A stretch of 64,000 nt of DNA. Source: Massariosphaeria phaeospora (Eukaryota > Ascomycota > Dothideomycetes > Pleosporales). Shown here piece by piece: positions 22,649 through 33,506 of the stretch. Below the pieces are notes generated by a model. The model worked only from the letters and a program-made list of their open reading frames with translations, ran no database searches and was not told where the DNA came from. The stretch spans positions 1,612,001 to 1,676,000 of the forward strand of contig JAADJZ010000006.1 in assembly GCA_011032825.1 (NCBI GenBank), read 5' to 3'. The position numbers and the translations under genes were made by a program. Numbering within the stretch: the first letter of the stretch is position 1; each line of letters starts with the position of its first letter.

Positions 22649-25600
22649 ATGAGCAGTAGCCCACGGAAGCACCGAGCGCCTTTCCGCCCGGTCAACACCC
22701 TCTCTTCCCCGCAGAAGCCGAGCTTCGCAAGTTCCAAGGGCAGAGCGACGGTCAAACCAGCTACACAACTCCCGCATTCAGACGACGACGAGAATTCGGA
22801 CCTTCCCATCAGCCACGGTAATCAAAGTTTCGGTTCCTTCGGCGAGACACCACTAGAAATCGACTTGTTAGGCAACTCGAGCTCCCTCTTCGACGAGACC
22901 CACACCCCTCACGCTCGAGACTCGCCCTTGCCTAGTCTTAGGTCCCGCGATATCACCAGCGGAAAAAAAGGCTTTGCCGACACGTACACTATGGTTCGAG
23001 AGCGGGAGCCTCCAGCGCCTCAGCAGCGTGCCGAGGCACCGGCCACTAAAGCACTCCAGGAACTTACGAACACAGCGCCAGAATTCGGCCAAACCAGTCC
23101 TCTGAAGAACCCGTTGAAGAAGGCTTCGCCAAAGGATCCATACGCCCATGTCTTCAATGTGCCAAAGCCAGGCCAGGCCAGGCCAGAACACCACCGGGAC
23201 CACCAACGCATACCCTCCCAGCCACCGCCACCTTATACCACCGGCAACCACAATCAACCCAACCAAGGACATCAGAGTGCTTCCCAACCAGGAGCACCTG
23301 TCTTCAACAATGCAGGTGTCATTCTATCTCAAACTGGTCCGCCACAAGTAGGTTCACGCTACAGCATAGCGTCGTCCGTTGGCTCTGATATACTTGAAAT
23401 TCCCGCATCCCACTTCCTCCCGAGGCAACCCCATCAAGGCGTATCTGTCCCTAAACCCATGAATCCCCCGTCGAGATCCATACAGCCTGCCCCTCGCCCT
23501 GTTTATTCATCCATGGGCCAAGCTAATGGGTTTCAGCCGGTTAACCACGGATTCAGCAATGCTTTCCATGGTTCTAGGCAAACCATAATACTAGATGATA
23601 TTCCGCGGAAGCGTGATGATGCAGATGAAGATGATTTTGATCCCGACGCAGCAATCAACGCTGAGAGAAATCAGTTTGGTGCACCCGACATGTATGCATA
23701 CGTGGATTCATCCAAAGCAAGCGAAAACATCAAGGCACTCCTTGAAGGTGCTTTCGATGAGGACGAGGAGAAGATTCCACGAGCGCGAGGCCGGAAGAAG
23801 AAGCAGCAGCAGAAGGAGGACGATGAGGCAAACTCGCTCGCTAAGCGCTTGCAAGCCTTGGAGGTCAAAGAGGCAGAAGAGCAAAAACAGGAGGACGAAG
23901 ATGAGGAGGACGAAGAAGACGATGGTAGTGTCGAGGGCATGAAAGTGAACCTCCTGCCTCATCAAGTCGATGGAGTCGCTTGGATGATCGAGAAAGAAAC
24001 AGGTGCTCACAACAAGCGTGGGAAGCTACCTAAAGGGGGTATTCTTGCGGACGATATGGGTCTCGGCAAGACTATCCAGTCCATCGCAGTGATCCTGTCC
24101 AATCCTCGACCAGAGAAAGGCGCCGAGCCCGAGAACAAGAAGAACAAGATTCTGGATACTGTCGGCAAGGGCACTCTCATTATCGCTCCCCTAGCTCTCA
24201 TCAAGCAGTGGGAATCTGAGATTAATACTAAGGTTACCAAGTCTCACGCGCTGAAAGTTCTCGTCCATCATGGACCTAGCCGAACCAAATCGCCTGACAA
24301 GCTAAATACCTATGATGTTGTGGTCACCACCTACCAAGTGCTCGCGTCTGAGTATGCTAGCTGCGGTGAGGGCCCCAACGGTCTGAAGAAAGGGTGTTTC
24401 GCTGTTCATTGGTATCGCACCATACTGGACGAGGCGCATACGATCAAGAACCGCAATGCAAAGATGACGAAGGCTTCTTACGAAGTCAGGTCTCATTACC
24501 GGTGGTGCCTTACTGGCACACCTATGCAGAACAACCTGGACGAACTACAGAGTCTGATCAAATTCCTACGCATCCAGCCCTACTCTGAGTTACATAGCTG
24601 GAAGGAGTCGATTACTGGTCCTATGAAGGGCGGTCGGGGCAACCTTGCCATGAAGCGACTTCAGATCTTCTTGAAAGCTTTCATGAAACGACGGACGAAA
24701 GACGTGCTGAAGAAGGACGGCGCACTTAACTTTGGAGGTAAGTCTAAGGATGGCGAGAACAAAAGCGGTTTTCAGATTGTGGATCGCAACATCGAAACAG
24801 TCATCGGAGAGTTCACTGTGAAAGAACGTGCCTTCTACGAACGCCTATCAAACCGCGCTGAGTCCCGTCTTGCTGAGATGATGGGGGGAGAGAAGACGGA
24901 TTATATCGGGGCTTTGGTGTTGCTGCTCCGCCTGCGACAAGCTTGTAACCATCCGAACCTGACGAAGAGCAATGTCAAGGATGACAAAGATGCCTTAACA
25001 ACCGGTTCGAAGTCTGCTACTCAAACGGACATGCAAACGCCTCGCAAATCGAGAGACGCAGATCCGGATGATCTTGCCGATCTACTTGGTGGTTTGAGCG
25101 TTCAGACCAAGCGCTGCGACATCTGCCAGAATTCTTTAACACGGGACAACGCTGCAAAGGGTGCCATTCGGTGCACGGAGTGCGAGAACGACCTAAACGC
25201 ATCACAGAAGAAGTCCAAGAAGCACAAAAAGCATCGAAAACATAAGCACAAGCGCCGAGAAGACAAGGAGCATCGAAAGTCAAAGACAGCTAGTGATGAA
25301 GAGCCTGAAGCATCTAAACCCTCTCGACAACGTCGCGTCATCATGGACAGCGATGACGAAGACCAGGGTGAGGGCGAGTGGATTGCCTCTGGAGACGAGC
25401 AGGCCGTGCCCGATCTTGGAAAAGCCGGCGGAACAGACGACGAGAATGCCGAGGGCGATGCGGACACGCTTGGGCCAGAAGATTCGGACTCATTCGCCAC
25501 TGAGGACGAGGGCACCCCATCGAAGAAGAAGGGTGACTCTTTCATTGTCCACGACACGGATAGTGAGGACGACGGTCCCGTTATCCGCAAGAAGCATTCG

Positions 25601-26501
25601 AAGAAATCGAAAGTTATCAGCCTCGTCTCGGAAGATGACTCCGCTTCAGACAGGGAATCAACCTCAGACGGATCTGACTCAGAAGCCGACAGCGAGGATT
25701 CAGAGACTGGAGAGTCGGACCTTGAGTACGAAGCGTCAGATCTAACACCTTCAACAAAGATCCGGCAACTCCTCCAGATCTTGGAGAAAGAGACCCCGGA
25801 CCACAAGGTCATCGTCTTTTCCCAGTTCACCTCGATGTTGAACCTCATTGAGCCGTTTCTGCGCCGTGGCGGTTATAATTTCACGCGCTATGACGGCAGC
25901 ATGCGCAACGACCACCGCGAAGCGAGTTTGCACAAGCTGCGCAACGATAAGCGCACCAGGGTCCTTCTCTGCAGTCTTAAATGTGGTAGCCTGGGTCTGA
26001 ACTTGACAGCGGCCAGCCGCGTCGTCATCATGGAGCCCTTCTGGAACCCGGTAAGCACACTCTCACAATTCCATCTTCTCATATGGATATCTGATGCTAA
26101 CTCTACCTTAGTTTGTCGAAGAGCAAGCCATTGACCGTGTCCACCGCCTCAATCAAACCGTCGACGTAACCGTCTACCGCCTCTCCATCCACAACTCTGT
26201 TGAAGAGCGCATCCTCGAACTGCAAGAAGCGAAGCGCAAGCTCGCCACAGCCGCGCTCGAAGGCGGCAAAGCGATTGGCAAGCTCAGCATGAAAGATATT
26301 CTGGCGCTGTTCAAGCGCGATGCCGAGTTTGACACCAAGCACGTTGATGACGGAGCCGAGCGGGACATCTTCGCTAGACGCAAGGTGCTCGAGAGCTCTG
26401 TCCCTGGCGAGGGAAGTGAGAAAACAGAGAGTGAGAAGAGGAGGAAGGCGGGGAGCTTGGGTTTCAAAAAGCAGGAGGATAGTGTTTGGGGAAGGAGATG
26501 A
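22649..26501 (+). CDS. SNF2-family DNA translocase, Rad5/Rad16/Uls1-like
   Basis: Exons 22649-26050 and 26112-26501 give 1263 residues. An unstructured Pro/Ser/Asn-rich N-terminus (about 1-420) precedes the SNF2 ATPase: KVNLLPHQVDGVAWMI, Walker A DDMGLGKT (about 470), Walker B DEAH (about 593), and the C-terminal helicase lobe KVIVFSQFTSML (about 1053) with DRVHRLNQ after the intron. Between the lobes are a CDIC/CTEC zinc-binding pair (about 822-850) and a long insert that is first Lys-rich, then strongly acidic. VISLVSEDD (about 990) in this insert matches a SUMO-interaction motif. Uls1/Rrp-type proteins combine SNF2, a zinc finger and SUMO-binding motifs and act on chromatin and recombination intermediates. 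The zinc region here is shorter than a full RING, so ubiquitin-ligase activity is doubtful. Confidence 0.85.
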
Positions 26502-28283
26502 GCGGGTGTGTTCCGAGTGCATTGAGGCCCGTTGTGGCTGAGTACACCTTTACGTTGTTCATGTGATGCCTTCATGATGATGATTATGGCTTGGATGTCG
26601 GAGTCTGGATACAATCGGAGATCCTGGAGTGTATAGATATGGACGGTATCGAGACACTGTTCTGTCTTCTCTCGGGGATATTGATTCCCGAGATGTCAAT
26701 ATATTGGTATTGGCCACATATTGCCTACAAGCCGGTCGACGTAATTCTCTCAAAGGTTGGAATGGAGCAGAAGTTCAGAAGTGTGTTCCGTCCATCCCTA
26801 TCGGCAGGGATCAAACTCTATCAGACTACAAAGGTACAGTATTCACAAGAACCAGCTATAGCCAACGCTACTGATCTCAACTTCCGAGCCGTTCCCGATG
26901 TTCTCCATGTCTATGTTGGGGACAATTGTCATCTGATTCGCTAATCCAACATGTTGCTGTTCTTTTGGAGCAACGACTCGGATATCGATACGTCTTACCA
27001 TGTGCGCGGCAGAGGGTTTACCACCGCTTCTGGTCCTGTCATCCGGACATTCTCTGCTCACAAAGACCATCTTGAAAAGGATACTTTTGAGCACATCAGA
27101 ATATACAATGTTCATCAAACGTGCCAAGTACAGGAAGCTGCGCGACGGCGGAGAGGCAAATGAGCAGATTTGCACGCTGGAATGTCGCTACTGCGGATGC
27201 CGGCTTGCGGGTGTAGGAGGGTAGAGGTTGTGGGGTTGGTGTAGAGGGGGTTTAGTTCGGCTTCTATAGCTATGTGAGGTCAAGTTATAGCGAACTACAT
27301 CCAGATGTCTACAAAGTCGTCAGCGCTTATTAAAGGGCTTAGGAACAACGGATGTAGATGTGAAGAACCTCGGTTCGTTTGGCTCTTCCCCTGGTGAGTC
27401 TCGTGGTGACACGAAGAGCGTAGTCAGCCGCAGCCAGCCGCAGCGGATCGTCAAGTGATGGTCAGAGTCTGTCTCTCACGGAAGCGGAATCTACGGAACT
27501 GAGGAGATGGCTCTGCGCGCCTCCAAAAGGATCATTTAACGCAGCAATATAACTATAGAAAGCTACAATTCTATACACAGCGTTTACTTAATCTTACAAG
27601 GCACAGCATAAAATCTAAGTAGATAGGGCTTTGGTTACAACGTAGCGTGTTCCTGTTATCGAACGCCCGCAATTTCGCGCTCAGGGTCCAGCCGCATCCC
27701 ACGTGGACGGCAATCCAGGGACCAGACGCAGGGCCGGCGATTTGGAGGCGATTTGAGGCGTCGCGAAGTAACTAGGAGGATTGCTCAACACGTAAATAAT
27801 GATGTAGTAGCAGCCGCTGAGCGGTAGTAGCGGTGCAATACAGTGTTACCTGACCGGAGGCGACAACGACAGGATTAGAAGCGCATAATAAGCTGAGTTC
27901 AGTGCAGAGCCCATCGTCGCAAGGGGCTGAAGACGTTGGGTGGTCTAGGGTGGAAAGGGGGACGGTTGGGCGCTTGGCTTGGCGGCTGTCTAAGCTAGGG
28001 AGCTCCGCGCTGGTGGTGGTGCAGGTGGTCGGTCGGTGGTGCCGCTAGTAGCCACAAAGTCGATCTTATCACCAGCTGGCCTCAGCAACCCCAGCTCCTG
28101 CTCCGGCTTCCTGCTCCTCGACCGCACATTCACTTTTGGCTGCAACCTTCCTGAACCTGATTACGATTGCACTCAGATTCTCTCGCTTGCCCCGCGCTGA
28201 AGACCCATTCGCTGTCTTCGACCTCCCCGCCATAACTTCTCGAGTACACACACCACCAAACAAATCGCACCACCACCGTAAAC
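26502..28283. other. Intergenic, no gene seen
   Basis: About 1.8 kb between two + strand genes. A short AT-rich patch at 27530-27660 and GC-rich sequence from 27950 were noted. Small frames at 26590-27220 overlap each other and show no family features. The last few hundred bases, CT-rich near 28080-28280, are the probable promoter and 5' leader of the GDP-mannose pyrophosphorylase gene. Confidence 0.55.
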
Positions 28284-29610
28284 ATGAAAGGTACGCACCC
28301 AGAACTGATCGAATTCTCCCCAGCTAACAAAACTGCAGCTATTATCCTCGTCGGCGGGTTCGGTACCCGTCTGCGACCTCTCGTATGCCCCTCCTTGCCC
28401 TCACCGCTCCCCGAGGACCTCGCGAAGCTGCATACAGATGATCGGACTAATGCCCGCTGTAGACGCTCACCTACCCGAAGCCGTTGGTCGAATTCGCGAA
28501 CAAGCCGATGATCCAGCACCAAATCGAGGCCCTGGCCGCCGCGGGCGTCACGGATGTTGTGTTGGCGGTCAACTACCGTCCAGAGATCATGGCTGAGGCC
28601 TTGAAGACCGTTAGTACAACTCCAATTGCAGCTAGATATACAAAAATAACCGGGTACATGCAGTACGAGGAGCTGTACAATGTCAAAATCGACTTCTCGG
28701 TCGAGACTGAGCCCCTGGGCACTGCAGGCCCGCTGAAGCTTGCGGAACGCATTCTCGGCAAGGACGATTCCCCCTTCTTCGTGCTGAACGCAGACGTTAC
28801 CTGCGACTATCCATTCAAACAGCTCGCCGAATTCCACAAGCAGCACGGTGACGAGGGTACCATTGTGGTGACCAAGGTGGAGGAGCCATCCAAATACGGT
28901 GTTGTGGTGCACAAGCCCAATCAGACTTCAAGGATAGACCGTTTCGTTGAGAAGCCGGTGGAATTCGTGGGCAACCGCATCAATGCTGGTATTTACATTC
29001 TCAATCCCAGCGTGCTCAAGCGCATCGAACTCCGACCCACTTCAATCGAGCAAGAGACTTTCCCAGCAATTTGCAAGGACGGCCAGCTGCATTCCTTCGA
29101 CTTAGAAGGTTTTTGGATGGATGTCGGACAACCCAAGGACTTCCTCTCTGGCACTTGCCTGTACCTCTCTTCCTTAACACGCAAAGGCTCGAAGCTCATT
29201 ACTCCTGTGTCCGAACCATTCGTGTACGGCGGCAATGTCATGATTGACCCGTCCGCCAAGATCGGCAAGAACTGCCGCATTGGACCCAACGTCACCATTG
29301 GACCCAACGTAGTGGTCGGTGATGGTGTACGGCTGCAGCGTTGCGTTATACTAAAGAACAGCCGAGTCAAGGACCACGCTTGGATCAAGTCGACCATTGT
29401 AGGCTGGAACAGCACTGTCGGCAAGTGGGCACGGCTAGAAAACGTCACTGTTCTGGGCGATGATGTGACCATCGGCGACGAGGTGTATGTCAACGGCGGC
29501 TCTGTGTTGCCCCACAAGTCCATCAAAACGAACGTCGATAGTAAGTTCGCATCGAAGAGACCAGACATGTCAATATCTAACACAAGCCAGCTCCCTCTAT
29601 CATCATGTAA
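28284..29610 (+). CDS. mpg1: GDP-mannose pyrophosphorylase (mannose-1-phosphate guanylyltransferase)
   Basis: Makes GDP-mannose from mannose-1-phosphate and GTP in the cytosol, feeding N- and O-glycosylation, GPI anchors and cell-wall mannan. Exons are 28284-28290, 28339-28382, 28463-28609, 28664-29540 and 29591-29610. They give 364 residues, exactly the family length. The nucleotidyltransferase signature is [10 protein letters not shown] followed by [14 protein letters not shown]; the C-terminal left-handed beta helix has hexapeptide repeats ([20 protein letters not shown]) and the protein ends PSIIM. The first exon is only 7 bases. The intron 28610-28663 is 54 bases, a multiple of three, and contains no stop, so it could be mistaken for coding sequence. 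Confidence 0.95.
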
Positions 29611-30838
29611 AGGTCCCCAACACGTTTGGTGACCGAGACGACTGGTCTGCTCAACGAAACAAGTACACCTTTTAATCATCTTGCACTTTCTTGTATATTT
29701 TGCATAGCTGCCTTCATCCTCTCACATCATCTTCACCTAGATGCGGCGTTTCAGTGGGGCTTACTCAACTCTTCCAATCAACGGATTTAAAAGCTATTCG
29801 GGGTTGGGGACGGGTGGTTCGGAAGGTCAATTAACAGTGGGTGGGATACGTGTAGGGGTAGACATGCCGATCTGTTTGGTACCACACCATGATGATGGCC
29901 TACATGTCTAGAGCAGGCTATCCACTCTGGATCTTACATGTTCGCATAATTATAGTGGCATGCACTGGACATGGAGATGAGGCAGATCTACCGTTCACTT
30001 TCAAAGCCAGTTAGAAGCTGGAAAATCATGATCAGGTGTAACTACCATCCGCAATGTGAAAATTCTAGTTTCTGTACTCAATTGGCCTAAGTTCTTCGTA
30101 CTTTCATTTGCGCACCTGTGTCTCGGTAATCTCCGTGAACGCCAAGCATTATGCGATGACTAACAGCACGCTAGCGGCCACGGAAAATTTAGCTAAAGCT
30201 CCGAGCTCACCTCACCTGCAACTTTCTCCTCACAAAGATTTTCTCCACACTCTGGAGCACCTTCGCCACCAGCCTCATGCCTCTATTCGCTGAGCTCCTC
30301 GATCTATTCGAGACTCCAGCTGGACTCTCTCAGCGACGATTGATGATGTGACGTTCCTGCTTGTAGGCTTGTAGGCTCGGCGATGTGATGCCAGGTAAAT
30401 TCCTCATTTTCTTCAGCGTTTCCCGATACCTGCAAATGATGATACACAAAGCCATTTACAAACTAGAGTCTTTGACCCTTTTGGGGATGAAACTGTTGCT
30501 TGCACGTCAGTCTGAATAGCTTTGACCGCTCTCGATCTGTCTACATGGAACGAAGCGCTCTTTTGCTAACGTCGCTTCAGGTGCTCACACGAAACCAACG
30601 ATAGAGCTTTGAGGCATCACATTGTCTCTTGTTACATTTGAACGTAAGTTACCCTCGTCTACTCCGACTCTGCTCCGATGATGAACACTTCGTGCTTTGC
30701 ACGCTGGAAATTACCGACTGAGACTTCGGTCAATGTCGAAAACAAATGGCTAAACCTGATTCAACGAAAACTTCACCTTCGTAACCTCACTCACTCTACA
30801 AGACCACTTGCTGACCTTGTCGCGTGTCTAGGTACTCT
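29611..30838. other. Intergenic, with splice-like signals
   Basis: 1.2 kb with no recognised domain. From about 30390 onward there are donor-like and acceptor-like motifs (for example cgtaagtt near 30645 and cgcttcag near 30580) that continue into the possible gene at 30839-31977 and could mark 5' untranslated exons or a decayed upstream coding part. Confidence 0.4.
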
Positions 30839-31977
30839 ATGAGCTGTACCAGTAACCCCGGTATGCACCCTCCTTCTCCGAACGCGAATATCGATCATGA
30901 TGAATGGCACTGGGCTCCGACGATTCTTGATGGATATGCCTTTCGTGGCAGGCCTAGAAAACCTCGCCCACTGAATCCTCTCAAACGATCATAAGAAAAC
31001 CACGTACACCGCGAACACCTGCCTGACAGCGCAACAGATGTACATTGGCTCTTTGACTGGTCACAAACGACTTCACATCACTGGTAAGTTTGTGTTTTCT
31101 TATGTTATTCGGAAATGATGCAACTCGATGACGAGTCTTATCCGGGTTTACCGATGAAGACAACAACATTTATTTCCATTCATGCCTTAACTGATCCACT
31201 TCCATCCCACTTGTTTCTACCCAGCTGTATTGAGCATCTCATACTGACTGCCATCCACAGATTATCGCGATGGTCGGCTTCTCGTCAAGGTATGCATCTC
31301 TCCGGTCGTCCATCTCCTCCTTGTACCATGATGAAATGACACATCAAAGACAAGCATATGTCTAAGCCTCGGCGAAGACGAGAACCGTCCTGCCTGATCT
31401 ACATCTTCGTTGCGTCGCGTATCACCATTTCCTGAGATGTAAACTAATCAACTGACCAGGTGTCCTCTATCCGACCTTGAGTATTCTAATGCACAGCAGT
31501 GAGAATAACTTCATGCAACTCTAACCACGTAAGTAATCTCCACATTTCTCACTTCCATTTCGGTTCTAAGGATGAACAACTATTTATCACGACGGTCTAC
31601 TGAGCTACGGCTATGGTGATAACTGCCTGTGACAAGGCTAGAGTCTGAACAGCACCTTCAACCTTCTCCGCACACAGCATGTGTTCTATCAGCACTTACT
31701 GACTTGTCAAACAGAGAAGAGCGTGACCATAGATTCGTCGTCTCTGAGCGCCGCCAATTCCGATACCACGATCCTGCCTAGGTCTCTAGCAGAGGACCAT
31801 GAACATGGCTCTTTTCACATCATTGCTCTACCTGCGCATAACACGGACAAGCTGGACTTGCAGACAGATTCATTCTATGCTAACCACTATCGGTACCCCG
31901 CCGTCAATGGGATGTTTCCAGGCCGGTACTTGCCAATTGCCGTATCAGATCATGATGTTTTTCACTCGCTCGACTAA
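30839..31977 (+). CDS. Possible five-exon orphan gene
   Basis: Manual splicing of 30839-30860, 31038-31083, 31225-31289, 31497-31528 and 31678-31977 gives one open frame of 154 codons. Donors are GTATGC or GTAAGT and acceptors are CAG, most preceded by a CTGAC/CTAAT-like branch point. The last exon encodes a 100-codon stretch (FHIIALPAHNTDKLDL and onward) with codon use like real genes here. No family was recognised. The introns (141-207 bases) are clearly longer than most in the window, which counts against the model. Other acceptor choices give other open frames, and a spliced non-coding RNA is equally possible. Confidence 0.3.
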
Positions 31978-32064
31978 TTCAACAGAACCCACGAAATTGC
32001 CTGGTCACTGATAGTTAGCCATGGTGCAGTCTGGTGAGATAGTACTGCACATACCCTAGCTCGA

Positions 32065-32399
32065 TCAATACAATCCAATCGTAATGTCACCCCGTATCCT
32101 CGCAGTCAAGTGGATCTCTGCCTCCAAGTCCAATTTGATACCAATTAGAAGCGCGGCGTCCTTCTGCTTGCCATTCTCGTCCACGGGTCCTTTGATGATG
32201 TTGCCGGCGGGACGGTTAAGGTTCTGAGACGTCGGAGGAAGACCGACGTTGCCTGAGATCTTTCGGCCGCCGGAAGCTTGGCCGTCGTCGCTTTCGGACA
32301 TGTAACCGCTCGGGCGAGTAGTAGCAGAGTCACTGGAGCCAACAGATTAGCAACTGCGAATTGTATGAAATGCAGCCGGGATACTTACACGGTGGCCAT
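32065..32399 (-). CDS. Small conserved fungal protein of unknown function
   Basis: Exons 32389-32399 and 32065-32332 join in frame to 92 residues; the intron is GTAAGT...CTCCAG. The first exon encodes only MAT and part of a codon. The N-terminal half is Ser/Gly/Asp-rich. The C-terminus LIGIKLDLEAEIHLTARIRG followed by DITIGLY resembles the end of many short ascomycete hypothetical proteins, where a KLDLE-x-x-x-x-L-x-A-R-x-R-G-D pattern recurs. There is no signal peptide or membrane segment. The function is not known. Confidence 0.75.
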
Positions 32400-33506
32400 A
32401 GTGAAAGACTGGTGTTTGGTATTGATGGGATGGGATGTTCTGTGCTGTTGGAAAGGCGCTGCCTGGTTAAATCTTTTCGGTTGCTGATGGGCGGATGAGA
32501 TTCAGATCAACTGGTCTGCCTTCCAAGTGATGCCGAATGGCTGCCTTAAGTATATTGCAATGTGAATAGGGACATGATCGCGCAAATGATCGACCGTGGA
32601 GCACGTTCAGGCTGCATTGACTTTCTAGAAAGGTGCTCGCCTTCTGCACCGTCGAGATGCTGGCTCCGAGTCTTCGAAACCCCCCTGGTAGCATTTGCGA
32701 GTTTCGAGCCACAACATCGTTCGATACTCGTACTGAGGGTGGATCGCTGACTGGGTTGGTCTAAGGTTGGGTTGTTGCTCACGTGTTGTTATGCTCGTTG
32801 TGCTAACTGTTGCAGATTTGTGGGGACAACCACGTTCCGGCTGAAACAGCTAGGGAAAAGCCGAGTCGGCAATGCGTCTGACATGTTCTTTCTCTCTTCC
32901 TACTCGAATCATCATCAGACCACTCGCCTGCCAACGCTGCCGATTTGCTTGTTGTGTAAGGGACTTGCACAAGGGACACTCTGGCCTCCTTCAACTTGCA
33001 TGCGTCTGCTCAACGCGCACGGGCAGGATGAGGTATCATCTTGCTGGATATGTCGTTCGAGAATCGAATGATCGGCTCTCGGTCTAAACGTGTCGTGAGA
33101 GAAAGAAATCAACTTGAGTTTCAAGAGCTGCGCTGTAGGACCCTTTCCCACAAATCTTCGGATGACGCAATCAACAAATGCGCGTCCGCTGGTAGGGCTA
33201 GAGTGTCTGACGTTTGGGTAACGCTTTGCTGTACCTGTTCGATCCATATCGCGGGTGCCAGGTCTTGTAACTGATTTTATAGTTCGTTACTCGGCAATCG
33301 GGTAACGCACCGTAAAGTACTGAGGCTCTACAGAACGTTCAGCAAGGCTTCCTTACGAAAAGTTTCTTCAAAGCAAACTGCCTTGCTCAAACGGCTTTAA
33401 AACAGGAGTGGGTGTTTTGCCTCTTTGGCATGCCCCCATCTCGATCTCATGCTGGCATGATAATACCTAGGAATTTCTTCTGTACTCAACTTCACTTCTT
33501 TCGACG
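32400..33506. other. Divergent intergenic region, no gene seen
   Basis: 1.1 kb between the small protein gene (-) and the next gene (+). Frames at 32470-33270 are short, overlap on both strands and lack family features. Confidence 0.55.

Noticed and set aside
25102..25848. 248-codon Ser-rich frame antisense to the SNF2 gene
   Set aside because: Mirror of the Asp/Glu/Ser-rich insert; typical shadow of an acidic low-complexity region.
30839..30994. 51-codon unspliced frame starting at the same ATG as the possible orphan gene
   Set aside because: Kept only as an alternative: it reads through a good GTATGC donor and has no recognisable features, so the spliced model was listed instead.
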